Shown: one piece after another, positions 9,014-18,491 of the stretch | How the letters are laid out: each line of letters opens with the position of its first letter | Position numbering within the stretch: position 1 is the first letter of the stretch | Source: Streptosporangium sp. NBC_01755 | GTDB lineage: Bacteria > Actinomycetota > Actinomycetes > Streptosporangiales > Streptosporangiaceae | Assembly (NCBI RefSeq): GCF_035917995.1 | Contig: NZ_CP109131.1 | Coordinates: 1,674,001 to 1,738,000, forward strand | Reading direction: 5' to 3' | Length of the DNA stretch: 64,000 nt | The notes under the pieces: model-generated | Told to the model about the DNA's origin: nothing | The model's database searches: none | Seen by the model: only the letters and a program-made list of their open reading frames with translations | Program-made: the position numbers and the translations under genes

Positions 9014-9778
9014 TCACCGCAACCGCTCCAGTACGCCCCTGACACGTAGTTCGGCGATGTGCTCGGCCGCCCGCGACGGTGTCGAACCGCCGTACACCAG
9101 CAGCCCGGCCTCGATGTTCCTGGCGACCCCGGACTGGGTGAGGTTGGCGCTCGACACGAGCAGCACCCGCCGGTCGGCGACGGCGAGCTTGGCATGCATC
9201 TTCGCCCCCTGCCCGTCCCGCCTGGCCGTCGGCCAGTGCCACAGCTCGACCCCGGGGACCGACGCGAACGCCGCCGCCGGCTCGGCGCCGCCCAGCGCGG
9301 AGCCCGCGCCCCGCAGGGTCTCGACGACGGCCATCACCGAGACTCCGCGCCGCACCGCCTCGGCCAGTGCGTCCAGCAGCGGCGGGTACGGCTTCGCGGA
9401 GTAGGTCATCAGAAGCAGTTCGTGCGACGCCTCGTTCACGACGTCCACCAGGACCTGCGCGGTGGACCGGACCGGCACAGAATGGGTGCCCGGCCCGCTC
9501 CACACCGCTTCGACCCGGTGGGCGGCGGCGTGCCGCGCGTACCCGTCGGCGACACCCCGCAGGTACGCCGCGGCCTCCCCGTCCGGTATCCCCTCGGCTT
9601 CCTGCGCCGCCAGTACGGCCCGCGCCACCTCGGCGAATCCGGGGGCCGGAACGGCCGAGGGGATCGCCGAGCGTGGTCCGTCCCCTGAGATCCGCTCGGC
9701 CAGCGTGCGAACTCGCACCGGTCCGAGCCGGGCGACGGCATCGGCCGCCACCTGGGCGAAGGGAGAGTCCGGCGTCAC
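9014..9778 (-). CDS. drmC: DISARM protein DrmC (phospholipase D-like)
   Basis: A 254-residue phospholipase D superfamily protein. One HKD motif is visible near residue 190 (MHAKLAVADRRVLLVSSANL, i.e. HxK with D further on). A degenerate first half (MTYSAKPYPPLLDALAEAVRRG) is also present. PLD-fold proteins of this size are the third core component of DISARM. The GTG start at 9778 overlaps the drmB stop as GTGA, a typical translational coupling. Much longer upstream frames are shadows of drmB. In studied DISARM systems DrmC is a core gene, yet it is not always essential for protection. Confidence 0.88.
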   Translation of the reverse strand: MTPDSPFAQVAADAVARLGPVRVRTLAERISGDGPRSAIPSAVPAPGFAEVARAVLAAQEAEGIPDGEAAAYLRGVADGYARHAAAHRVEAVWSGPGTHSVPVRSTAQVLVDVVNEASHELLLMTYSAKPYPPLLDALAEAVRRGVSVMAVVETLRGAGSALGGAEPAAAFASVPGVELWHWPTARRDGQGAKMHAKLAVADRRVLLVSSANLTQSGVARNIEAGLLVYGGSTPSRAAEHIAELRVRGVLERLR

Positions 9779-11706
9779 GGGATCTCGGGGTAGAGGGCCA
9801 GGTCTGGGTCGCCGATGGGCACGATGAACCTGCGGTCCAGGAAGCGGTTGCCGCGTTCGCAGGTCGTCTCGGAGACGAAGAGGCAGACGTGGCAGGCGGC
9901 GCCGTGCAGGAAGTCCTCGGGTGCCCGGGGCAGCCGCTCGGCGCAGAGCGGGTCGGAGGAGCAGTGCCTGGCCTCCGACAGCGCGCGGCGGGTCAGCCGG
10001 ACCAGTTCCTCGGGTTCGGCGAGCGAGACCAGCCCGCCCAGGGTGCCCTCTGCGTCCGGCACCGCCGTGTAGATCAGGATCCCGCTGCGCGGGTCGTCCT
10101 CGGTGCCGGCGTAGATCCGCTCGGACAGGCTGGCGGAGTTGTAGCCGCATTCCAGCGCGATCGTGCGGATCAGCAGGTGCGAGAGCGTGTGCAGGGCGTA
10201 GTAGCGCAGGTCCGGCCAGCCCCGGTACCTGTCGAACCCCAACGGGATCCGGTCGGAGTAGCGGTGGTCGCGGAACCGCCCGTACGCCTCCCGGTGCTCG
10301 TGTGGGACCGACCGCGTCTGGCCGCTGTGCTCATCCGTGAAGGAGGAGGCGCGTACCCGCCCCTCCCACGCCGTCAACAGGTCCTCGGACAGCTTCAGGA
10401 AGATGCCCTCGCCGCGTACCTCGCTCGCGGGCACCCAGGTGGGCTTGGAGCGGGCCAGCGGTGCCCGGGTCACCAGCTCGGGGTCCTCGAAGTCGGGGGC
10501 GTCCAGCCGGGTGAAACCGATCATCGCGCGGACCTCGCGCAGCCGCTCGGCCTGGATGACGTCGGCGAAGTAGCCCTTCAGCAGGCTGGGTACGCCGTCC
10601 GGGTGCCGGTGGAGGGTGAAGTCGTCGGTCGGCTCGGGGAGCGTGGGAGCGGAGAAGACCTGCCATTCGGGGGTGAGCAGGTCCAGCCGTCCCTGCACCT
10701 CACCGCTCGCTGCCTCCAGCTTGTCGCGGTGTCGCTCGATGGCCGCCCAGACCTCCTCGTTGTCGGGCCACTTCGCCAACTCGTGGGAGAGCGGCGCCAC
10801 GCGGCGCATGTACTCCAAGATCTCCACCCCGGGGGCATGCTGGAGGCTCTCCCAGAACTGCTCGACCCTGGCGTCCAGCTCGTCCGCGCCCGGCTTGGGT
10901 ACGGCGAGCGCGGAGAGGGGCTGCGCGAACCACTGGTTGGAGGCGCCCACCACGACGAGGTGCGGCTGCTGCTTGCAGCCGTTCTCGGCGAACGTGCCCA
11001 GGTGCGGGTGGCGGCCCCGGCAGCCCGGCAGTTCGGCCCTGCCCTTGCGCCCCATGGCCTCGCGGATGTTACGGTCCTCGCCGCAGCGCTGGCAGGTGAT
11101 CCGCACGTTGGCCCCGATGTTGCCGCCGAAGTCCTCCATACGCAGGTTGGGCTTGGGCGCCTTGGCGCACTTCTGGCCTCGGTGCACGAACTCCAGGTAG
11201 GGGAAGTCGTCCAGGTGCCCGGCCGTACAGGCCAGCACGAAACGGGCGCCGACCACCAGGCGTTCCTTGTTGCCGCGTCCGCACTCGTGGAAGAACCTGG
11301 CCTCGTGCGGCTTGCTCGGCTTGTCGTTCCTGAAGCCGAACGCCTGGGTGTCGATCGGCGCCAGCAGGTTGCAAGCGGTGCAGCGCATCCAGCTCGGGAA
11401 CGGCATGACCGGCACACCGACCCTGGCGGCCTCTCCCTTGGGTTTGGTATCGGTTCCGGGCAGCCAGGGAGCGGGCTTGAGCTCTCCGACGGTCTTGCCG
11501 AGGATCGCCTGCACGGCGGCGAGCAGCCGGGCTTCGATGATGACCTGCGGGGTGTCGCCGAGCCTGTCGTACCGCCAGTCGTCCAACCCTCTGACCAGCA
11601 CCGAGAAGTTCGGCAGGTCGACGATGGAGCCGACGCCGGAGGTGAACATCAGGTGGCTGGGGCGCACGGCCCCCACCCGGCGCAGGTACGGTGCGGAGTC
11701 GGCCAT
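9775..11706 (-). CDS. drmB: DISARM protein DrmB (DUF1998)
   Basis: A 643-residue protein with the DUF1998 signature in its C-terminal third: LHTLSHLLIRTIALECG, GILIYTAVPDAEGTLGGL, and then a zinc-type cysteine cluster (CAERLP, CHVCLF, CERGNRF). Further cysteine pairs occur in the N-terminal half (MRCTACNLL and CQRCGEDR). DrmB is one of the three DISARM core proteins and works with the DrmA helicase, forming a DrmAB complex on DNA. Its ATG at 11704-11706 overlaps the drmA stop by one base (TAATG), and its stop overlaps drmC, so drmA-drmB-drmC form a tightly coupled operon. Confidence 0.92.
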   Translation of the reverse strand: MADSAPYLRRVGAVRPSHLMFTSGVGSIVDLPNFSVLVRGLDDWRYDRLGDTPQVIIEARLLAAVQAILGKTVGELKPAPWLPGTDTKPKGEAARVGVPVMPFPSWMRCTACNLLAPIDTQAFGFRNDKPSKPHEARFFHECGRGNKERLVVGARFVLACTAGHLDDFPYLEFVHRGQKCAKAPKPNLRMEDFGGNIGANVRITCQRCGEDRNIREAMGRKGRAELPGCRGRHPHLGTFAENGCKQQPHLVVVGASNQWFAQPLSALAVPKPGADELDARVEQFWESLQHAPGVEILEYMRRVAPLSHELAKWPDNEEVWAAIERHRDKLEAASGEVQGRLDLLTPEWQVFSAPTLPEPTDDFTLHRHPDGVPSLLKGYFADVIQAERLREVRAMIGFTRLDAPDFEDPELVTRAPLARSKPTWVPASEVRGEGIFLKLSEDLLTAWEGRVRASSFTDEHSGQTRSVPHEHREAYGRFRDHRYSDRIPLGFDRYRGWPDLRYYALHTLSHLLIRTIALECGYNSASLSERIYAGTEDDPRSGILIYTAVPDAEGTLGGLVSLAEPEELVRLTRRALSEARHCSSDPLCAERLPRAPEDFLHGAACHVCLFVSETTCERGNRFLDRRFIVPIGDPDLALYPEIP

Positions 11707-14700
11707 TACTTGCCCTTCCCGTTCAGCTCGGACACGCCCATCTCGTCCCCTTCGGGGACCTCCACGCCCGTGCCGTCAGCGTCCGACGGCTGGAACGTCC
11801 AGGCCGGTGCCCCGTACGGCACGGCGAAGATGTCACCGCTGCCCGGCAACAGCAGGTTGAGCTCGTTCTCCGTCTCGCGCATCGAGTTGCCGACGGTCAG
11901 CGCGTCCCACCGGCCGTTGCCGGCCCGGTTCAGCAGGCCGAGCACGATCTCCTGCTTGGTGCTCTTGCGCTGTTCGTAGCCGAGCCGGGCCGCGCTGCCC
12001 TTGGCCTGCTCCCAGGAGTCGGTCACCACCTTGATCCGTTCGGCCAGGTAGTCGCGGGCGCGGACGTCGCCCGCCGCCTCGGCGCGGGTCAGCAGCCGGT
12101 CGACGATCCGGCCGACGACCGGCCCGGACAGCGGCACCTCCTCGGCGTCCCGGTTACGTGAGTACGACTCCTCGGCGTTGCGCACCGCGGCGACGAACAT
12201 GGCCGCGGTGCCCCGGTCCAGCGCCCGGCGAGTGTACGGGGTGACCGACAGCGCCTCGACCTGGCGGTAGAACGTGGCGTGGTAGTGCTCGAAGTCCTCG
12301 TAGTGCGCCAGGTCGCGGGGGCGCGACCAGTTGTAGAGCGTGATCACCAGACCGGGGCGTTCGGCGTCGCGGCCGACGCGGGAGGAGGCCTGGATGTACT
12401 CGGCGGTGTTCTTGGGCTGCCCGGTGACCACCATCAGCCCGAACCGGGAGACGTCCACACCGACCTGGAGCATGGAGGTGGCGAGCACCGCGTCCACCGG
12501 CTGGCGACCCGTGCCGCGCCGCCGCTGACGCTCGGCCAGCGGATGGGCGTTCCGGCGTTTCTCCTTGTTCTTCTCCTTCAGCACGTCGGCCCACTCCGCG
12601 CGGATCGCGTACCGGCGCCCCGAGGTGTCCGTCTCCTGGTCGAAGCCGATCTCCAGTTGCTTGAGCACCTCGCTGATGTCTCCTGAGGAGATCCGGGAGG
12701 TCAGCTCCACCACGGTGAGCAGGTCTGCCGGGGAGGAGAGCCGGTTGGCGATCCCCTTGCGCCTGCCGTGCGTCCGGATCCGCGTGGTCACGTCGTCGTC
12801 CAGATAGCGGCGCATGCCGGCCAGCTCGCGGGTGGCGTTGAAGTAGCCGACGACCGTCATATAGGGGTCGGCGGGCTCGCCGTACCGGTCGAACATGGTC
12901 TGCCCGGCCAGGAACAGGATCTCCGCCAGCCTGATCTCGGCGGACTTGAGCCTCGTCCCATGCGCGCAGACCCCGAGGTAGCGGCGGCCGGGCGTCTTCT
13001 CGGTGAGCGGCACCTGCCGGGAGAAGAAGGTGTCGGTGACGTCGATGACCTGCGGCGGGAACACCGCGAGCCGGCGACCGAAGACCCCGAGCACCTGGCG
13101 TTCGGCCCGTTTGGTGGTCGCGGTGGAGGCGATGATCTTCGGCCCGGTCAGGGTCCCGGGGCGGGGGCTCCAGGTGCAGAGCTCGTCCACGGCCGCCTCG
13201 AACAGGCCGACCGTGGTGCCGAGCGCGCCGGAGATCAGGTGCAGCTCGTCCTGGATGATCAGGTCCGGCGTGCGGAGCCGGAGGACCGGGCGACTGACCA
13301 CCTTGGGCAGCTTCCCCTTGGCGTGGTGCTTCGCACCGCATTTAACGTGCTCGTCCAGGTCGGTGTGGCGGTAGCCGTGCCGGGGGCACCGCTGGCTGAC
13401 CCGGCCGAACAGGTGACCGGCGAACCCCCGCCAGGGAAGCTGCGCCAGCTTGTCGACGGTGGCGATGACCAGGCTGGGGACCAGCCGGTAGATCTCCTCG
13501 TCGACGGTGAGGATCGGCATCCCGTCCCGGCGCGCGGCGATCTCCTCGGCGTCGTCCAGTTCGGAGGTGAGCATCCGGTCCTCGCCGATCCGGGAGAACG
13601 GGCAGGGGTCGGCCTCGCCCTCCCGGCCCCGGCCGCAGTAGAGCAGCACCCTCCTGCGGTCATCGTCGGTGAAGAGATTGCGATCCCCGGTCAACTTCTC
13701 TCCGCACCACGGGCAGGTCAGCGTCTGCAGCACGTTGGTCCTGCGGCCGGCCGGCGCCTCCCTGGCCTCGTGGATCTGGTCGGCCGCCTCGGTGAACCAG
13801 TTCGGGGAGACAGCACCGCCCACCCACAGGCCGATCCGGAACGGCTCCTCACCCCAGGTCGCCGGGTCCGCGCGGCGCTGCACCTCGGCGGCGCAGACCA
13901 GGGCGGCGGCCCGCTGGAACTGCTGCGCGGTGAGCAGCCGCAGGGTGTAGCGCATCAGCACCGACACCCCGGACCGACCGTCGCGGGCGTCGGCCCCGGA
14001 GCCGACCGTGCCCTGCAGGCGGCGGATCGCGAAGGTGTAGGCGGTCAGGCCGAGGTACGCCTCGGTCTTGCCGCCGCCGGTCGGGAAGAACAGCAGGTCG
14101 ACGGTGGCCGAGGCGTCGGCGGCCCGCTCGGCGTGCTCGGGGTCGGTCAGCGACGGCAGGTTGAGCAGCACGAACGCGAGCTGGAACGGCCGCCACGACG
14201 CGGCGCTCTCCCCCTGTGCCTCCACCTTGGCCATGGCCTGCGGGTAGCTCAGCCCCAGCTCGTCGCGGAGCTTCCCGACCGTGGTTCGGCGGCGCTGCGC
14301 GGCCATCGCGGTGTTGGCGAACCGGAACGCGGCCAGCGCCTGGTCGTGGCGGTCCCGCCCGGGGTCGGTGAGCAGCTCGACCCCGTCGCGGATCCGTCTC
14401 GCGGCCTGCTCCGCCTTGTACACCGCGTTCTTGGCCACCTCGCGAAGCGGCTCGGGCAGATCCGGGATCCGGTTCCGCTGCCCGTCCAGCCAGGCGGCGT
14501 ATCCGTCCGCGAGCGGGTGCAGCCCGGCTGCGAGATCCTCCGGCGAGGCCATGGCCAGGACGTCCATGGAGAGCTCGACCTCGGCCAGTGCGGTCCCCTT
14601 GCCGACCGGGGCGACGGTGGCGGGCACGTCGTAGGCGGGCAACCAGGTGGTACGCAGCTCCCGCGCGCACCGCTCCCCTTGGGCGACCTCGGCGTGTACG

Positions 14701-15728
14701 GCGACGTTGCGACCGGAGGCGTAGCGGCGCTCGTGCCGGTAGAGCAGCCGCAGATGCCGCTCCTCCAGGTCGTCGCCGACCGCCTCCAGGTCGTCCACCG
14801 GGTCATCGATCGGCAGGAAGACATCGGCGGCCTGGGTGGCGTGGGGATCGGCGGCGGTGGCGGCGGTGGCGGCGGCGGCCGTGGCGGCCGTGATGTTGCC
14901 GCTCGCGGCGTCGCCGTCGGCGGGGACGAGGACATCGGTGCCGGGTGCGGTCACGGTCAGTCCGGCCTGGAACAGCCAGGCGACGTCGGGGGTGCGTTCC
15001 GGCTCGATCTGCTGGTTGATCAGCGTCAGCTCGACGACCCGGCGGCCGTCCCGCTGCGGCCGGACCGCCACCGCCAGCAGGACACCCGGGTCTTCGGCAC
15101 GTTCCATGGTGAGCGGAATCCGCTGCGACGGCTCACCGTCGAGCCGGACCGTTTTCCGGTGGTCCACCTGCTTGCGCGTCCAGGTCGAGGCGGTGCGTTC
15201 CCTGCCTTTGGCATCCTCGATCATGGTCTCGGTCTTGGTGTAGCGCCCCCAGGAGGCGACGACGGCGAGTGCGTCGACCTCGCCGGGCACCGCGAAGGAC
15301 AGTCCCATGGACGAGGCCCAGATCCGGCCGAGGTTCTGCGGGGTGAGCACCTCCGGCAGCTCACCCTCGGCGCCGTCACCCTCGACCCCGATCTCGGTCT
15401 CCGGCATCTCTCCCGCGTCCTCCCGGGCCGACCGGTGCGAGGGTTTCGGGCCGAGCATTCCGACGAGGTAGCGCTCCCGCGGCCCGGACGTCCCACGCGG
15501 TAGTTCCTCGCCGTCGCCGTCCCACGGACCGAGCAGGTCACGCCGTACGAGCTCCTCGAACGCGTCACGCACCTGGAAGGACGTGCCCTGCTCGAACGCC
15601 TGCGAGGTGTCCAGACCAGGAGGCACCTGTTCCTTTTTAACCGGTTTATCCGATTTTTCGACTACAAAGTCGAGCCCTTGCTGTTTGTCACCTAAATCCG
15701 GAAAAAGGTCTTCCTGGTCGTTGATCAC
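11706..15728 (-). CDS. drmA: DISARM helicase DrmA
   Basis: A 1340-residue superfamily 2 helicase. Motif I is FFPTGGGKTEAYLGL (near 556) and motif II is IIQDELHLISG (near 828). Motif III is ASTATTKRAERQ. The C-terminal lobe has SMLQVGVDVSRFGL and QASSRVGRDAERPG. Cysteine pairs (CPWCGEKL, then CGRGREGEADPCPF) suggest a zinc-bound insert. This matches DrmA, the core DISARM ATPase that with DrmB binds and probably unwinds or translocates DNA with 5' single-stranded ends. The GTG start at 15728 gives an N-terminus MINDQEDLFPDL whose QEDLF resembles a sliding-clamp-binding peptide. An alanine/threonine-rich stretch lies near residues 275-300. It is separated from drmMI by 12.3 kb, which is unusual for DISARM. 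Confidence 0.92.
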   Translation of the reverse strand: MINDQEDLFPDLGDKQQGLDFVVEKSDKPVKKEQVPPGLDTSQAFEQGTSFQVRDAFEELVRRDLLGPWDGDGEELPRGTSGPRERYLVGMLGPKPSHRSAREDAGEMPETEIGVEGDGAEGELPEVLTPQNLGRIWASSMGLSFAVPGEVDALAVVASWGRYTKTETMIEDAKGRERTASTWTRKQVDHRKTVRLDGEPSQRIPLTMERAEDPGVLLAVAVRPQRDGRRVVELTLINQQIEPERTPDVAWLFQAGLTVTAPGTDVLVPADGDAASGNITAATAAAATAATAADPHATQAADVFLPIDDPVDDLEAVGDDLEERHLRLLYRHERRYASGRNVAVHAEVAQGERCARELRTTWLPAYDVPATVAPVGKGTALAEVELSMDVLAMASPEDLAAGLHPLADGYAAWLDGQRNRIPDLPEPLREVAKNAVYKAEQAARRIRDGVELLTDPGRDRHDQALAAFRFANTAMAAQRRRTTVGKLRDELGLSYPQAMAKVEAQGESAASWRPFQLAFVLLNLPSLTDPEHAERAADASATVDLLFFPTGGGKTEAYLGLTAYTFAIRRLQGTVGSGADARDGRSGVSVLMRYTLRLLTAQQFQRAAALVCAAEVQRRADPATWGEEPFRIGLWVGGAVSPNWFTEAADQIHEAREAPAGRRTNVLQTLTCPWCGEKLTGDRNLFTDDDRRRVLLYCGRGREGEADPCPFSRIGEDRMLTSELDDAEEIAARRDGMPILTVDEEIYRLVPSLVIATVDKLAQLPWRGFAGHLFGRVSQRCPRHGYRHTDLDEHVKCGAKHHAKGKLPKVVSRPVLRLRTPDLIIQDELHLISGALGTTVGLFEAAVDELCTWSPRPGTLTGPKIIASTATTKRAERQVLGVFGRRLAVFPPQVIDVTDTFFSRQVPLTEKTPGRRYLGVCAHGTRLKSAEIRLAEILFLAGQTMFDRYGEPADPYMTVVGYFNATRELAGMRRYLDDDVTTRIRTHGRRKGIANRLSSPADLLTVVELTSRISSGDISEVLKQLEIGFDQETDTSGRRYAIRAEWADVLKEKNKEKRRNAHPLAERQRRRGTGRQPVDAVLATSMLQVGVDVSRFGLMVVTGQPKNTAEYIQASSRVGRDAERPGLVITLYNWSRPRDLAHYEDFEHYHATFYRQVEALSVTPYTRRALDRGTAAMFVAAVRNAEESYSRNRDAEEVPLSGPVVGRIVDRLLTRAEAAGDVRARDYLAERIKVVTDSWEQAKGSAARLGYEQRKSTKQEIVLGLLNRAGNGRWDALTVGNSMRETENELNLLLPGSGDIFAVPYGAPAWTFQPSDADGTGVEVPEGDEMGVSELNGKGK

Positions 15729-15927
15729 GCCCGCCGATACCTCTCGCAGAGCTCATTCTTTAGCCGTTCATTAGAACAGATTTAGCTCGGCTTTTGGCAT
15801 GACACTCAGAAGAAAACAGACACAAATCGCGATAACCGACACCTGACGGCATTCTCCATGGACCGTCGTCGCATGCATCCGATCAGACCGGACGAGAACG
15901 ATATAACCGGCAGAAAACCGGACAGGA

Positions 15928-16497
15928 TCAGTCGGCCATCAGATCAAGGCAGTAGATATCCCAGAACGGCGGCACAGCCCCTGGTATCGGACCTTTTCTA
16001 CCAATCAGCTGCCAGCCCAAAGCTACATAGAAGGCGTGCGCCTGAGCCGCGTCCGGCTGCACCGAAAGCACCGCGCGGGATTCCGATCTCGGACCGAGCA
16101 GGGAGTCGACCAGGCGACGGCCGATGCCTCTCCCCCTCCACCGCTCGCTCACCCCGATGTCGATCAGCGCGAAGGTCCGCCCATCCCACTCTCGCGTGAC
16201 CTCGGAGGGTACGGGAGTCGTGAACCTCTCCCACCACCTGTGGTCTGTCAGCAGGCGATGTCCGTACGTGAAACCCACGACGTCCGTACCGGACAGCGCG
16301 ACGGAGATCCCGAAGGTGAGGTCTTCCCGGATCGTGGTCAGCATGTCCTCATGCTCCTGCGCCGCCCGCTCCCCAAAGAGAAAGGGGGGCCGGAGGAAGA
16401 TCTCGTCATGCAGCCTCCGGATGGAGGCGTGCCAGGAAACAGCCAGTTCTCTGCCACCGGCACGGAGGGAGGCCGCCGACTCGTGCGGTCCTGTCAT
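15928..16497 (-). CDS. GNAT-family acetyltransferase
   Basis: A 189-residue protein from the ATG at 16497 (a TTG at 16533 gives 201). The acetyl-CoA pyrophosphate-binding loop is visible as ERWRGRGIGRRL near residue 120, preceded by the strand FALIDIGV and followed by AHAFYVALGWQLIG, the usual C-terminal GNAT strand. It should transfer an acetyl group from acetyl-CoA to an amine; the substrate cannot be told. The start codon overlaps the stop of the NB-ARC/TPR reading frame as ATGA. Before the IS insertion, this gene was therefore translationally coupled to the NB-ARC sensor gene. The IS now separates it from that gene's promoter. Confidence 0.85.
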   Translation of the reverse strand: MTGPHESAASLRAGGRELAVSWHASIRRLHDEIFLRPPFLFGERAAQEHEDMLTTIREDLTFGISVALSGTDVVGFTYGHRLLTDHRWWERFTTPVPSEVTREWDGRTFALIDIGVSERWRGRGIGRRLVDSLLGPRSESRAVLSVQPDAAQAHAFYVALGWQLIGRKGPIPGAVPPFWDIYCLDLMAD

Positions 16498-16748
16498 AAG
16501 CCGGAGTCGTTCAACGGGCCGATCCTCTCCCAAAGGTCAGCGGCATCCGAATCGCCCAGATTCTCAAGGAGCGCAGCCGCTCTGCCGAAATAAGCTCGGG
16601 CCTCTCCCCGCTGCCCCATTCCTTGGTACGCCTCCCCGACACCGATCAGGGCACGCGACTCGTTGAGCCTGTCTTCGAAGGTGCCGAACGTTGCCAGCGC
16701 GAGCCGGTAGCTGGCCCGTGACTCCTCATACGAGCCTGACTCCTTCAG
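16494..16748 (-). pseudogene. severed 3' end of the NB-ARC/TPR gene
   Basis: The minus strand here encodes a TPR segment (KESGSYEESRASYRLALATF, then ALIGVGEAYQGMGQRGEARA, ending LNDSGL) with no start of its own. Removing the IS and one copy of its TTCAG duplication joins this frame exactly in phase to the NB-ARC gene at 18492: ...ALGLAL joins KESGSYEE. It is therefore the missing C-terminal 85 or so residues of that protein. The stop overlaps the GNAT start as ATGA. Confidence 0.9.
16744..16748. repeat. target site duplication, left copy (TTCAG)
   Basis: TTCAG directly outside the left inverted repeat. The identical second copy is at 18492-18496. Collapsing the two copies restores the NB-ARC reading frame. 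Confidence 0.9.
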
Positions 16749-18491
16749 CCTGGATCCACCGAGCCGATTCTGAACTGAAGATCCTGAAATGAGAGGAGGT
16801 GCCCTCCGACCTGGGATGATGGGAGTTCTTCAGGCTTCCGCCACCTTGATCGAGAGGACACCTCTCAAGTGCAATTGTTCCACGACTCTGCCAAGACCCA
16901 TGCGATCTTCGATGAGGAGCGTGTAGTCGCGTACGGCGGGCTGGGGCCGGTGATGCGGTTGGCCGAGCGGTGCGGCCTGAGCGACCTGGCGGGCGAGCAC
17001 GTCACTCCCACCGGCCGGGACGGCGTGAACCCGGCGGCGAAGATCGGCTCGATCGTAGCCGGGATGGCCTGCGGGGCCGACAGCATCGATGATCTGGACG
17101 CACTGCGCCACGGCGGCATGGACACGTTGTTTACCGGTATCCGCGCACCGTCCACGCTGGGATCGTTCCTGCGGTGCCTGGCCTGGGGCAACGTCCGGCA
17201 GATCGAGAAAGTGGCCCGCCTGCTGCTGGCCCGGCTGGCCGCCCATACGCCGTTGCTGCCCGGCGCGGACGTGCTCGCCTTCCTCGATGTGGACTCGATG
17301 CAGCGACGTACCTACGGCTACAAGAAGCAAGGATCGGGGTTCGGCCACACCAAGATCGGCGGCAAGGGCGTGCTGGTGCGCGGACTGAACGTGCTGGCCT
17401 CCACACTGTCCACACCGCTGGCCGCCCCGGTGGTGACCGGCACCCGGCTGCGCGGCGGAAGCGCGAACTCCGCCCGCGGCGCGGCCTGGTTCGTGCGTGA
17501 GTCGATCGGCGCGGCACGATCAGCGGGCGCGAGCGCCACCCTGATGATGCGCGGGGACTCGGCGTTCTACACCGCAGGCGTGATCAACGCCTGCCACACG
17601 AACGACGTGCGCTTCTCCGTCACCGCCAAAATGGACCCCAAGATCAAGCCGCGATCGCGGCGATCGACGAAACCGCCTGGACAGCGATCAAATACCCCAA
17701 CGCCATCTTCGACGAACAAGCAGGGGGCTGGATCTCCGACGCCGAGATCGCGGAGGTCGCCTACACGGCGTTCGCCGCGAAGAAGGGCCAGGCCATCACC
17801 GCCCGGCTGATCGTGCGCCGGGTCAAACGGCTCAACTCGCAGACCGGGCTCCGGCCAGAGGAACCGTTCCCGCTCTACCGCTATCACGCGATCTTCACCG
17901 ACAGTCCGTACGCCCTCGGGCAGGCCGAGGAACAACACCGTGATCACGCGGTCATCGAGCAGGTCAACGCGGACTTGATCGACGGGCCATTAGCGCACCT
18001 GCCCTCGGGCGTGTTCACCGCCAACGCCGCCTGGCTGACCTTGGCGGCGATCTGCCACAACCTGCTGCGCGCGGCCGGCTGCCTGGCCGGAACCTTTCAC
18101 GCCAAGGCGCGCGGCGCCACCCTGCGCCGCCATCTCATCGGCGTGCCCGCCCGCATCGCCCGGCACGGCCGGGGCCACCTCACCCTGCATCTTCCCCGGT
18201 ATTGGCACTGGCGGCACGCATGGATGAACCTCTTCCAAGCCGTCCACCGGCTGCCACCGATCCGCGCGGCTTGACCCGTCCCCGCCCTGCCACCACTCTT
18301 CCCTCGACCTCCACGGTCACCCGCGCCCTCGCGCACGAACCCCGCCCCCGAGCCCGTGAACGCCTGGACAATCCGTGACCCGCGCACGGCGGGTTCTCCA
18401 CACCCCAAATCAGACCCCCGTCAGGCAAAACGGTCCTGGTGAAGGAATCGAACCGAAGAATGATCACCAGAATTCACGCCGTGGATCCAGG
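16749..18491 (+). mobile_element. IS1380-type insertion sequence, 1743 bp
   Basis: The ends carry inverted repeats that begin CCTGGATCCAC; 11 of the first 11 and 19 of the first 24 bases match between left end and inverted right end. The element is flanked by perfect 5-bp direct repeats TTCAG (16744-16748 and 18492-18496), the size expected for the family. It carries one transposase gene on the plus strand, opposite to the gene it interrupts. The transposase is frameshifted, so the copy is probably immobile unless another copy supplies the enzyme. Confidence 0.92.
16869..18274 (+). pseudogene. IS1380-family transposase, frameshifted
   Basis: The first 257 or so residues give a good IS1380-type DDE transposase: FLDVDSMQRRTYGYKKQG and MRGDSAFY are family landmarks. 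The frame breaks at about 17640, where AAG ATC AAG is followed by CCGCGATC instead of GCCGCGATC: one G appears to be missing. After a one-base shift the family sequence continues (AAIAAIDETAWTAIKYPNAI through TLAAICHNLLRAAGCLAG) to the stop at 18274. IS1380 transposases are normally one continuous frame, so this is an inactivating deletion or a sequencing error. GTG at 16869 is the likely start. Confidence 0.85.

Noticed and set aside
14830-14890. GGCGGC-rich repeat as a regulatory element
   Set aside because: It lies inside drmA and encodes an alanine/threonine-rich stretch; simple codon repetition explains it.
12768-15503. A 911-residue plus-strand frame antisense to drmA
   Set aside because: It is a GC-driven shadow; drmA motifs are continuous on the other strand.
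17630-17650. The transposase frame break as programmed frameshifting
   Set aside because: There is no slippery run, and IS1380-type transposases are usually made from one frame; a deletion or sequencing error is simpler.
16751-18488. TGGATCCA present at both IS ends, as an 8-bp target duplication
   Set aside because: GGATCC is palindromic and belongs to the inverted repeats. Using TTCAG outside them restores the interrupted reading frame, while using TGGATCCA does not.
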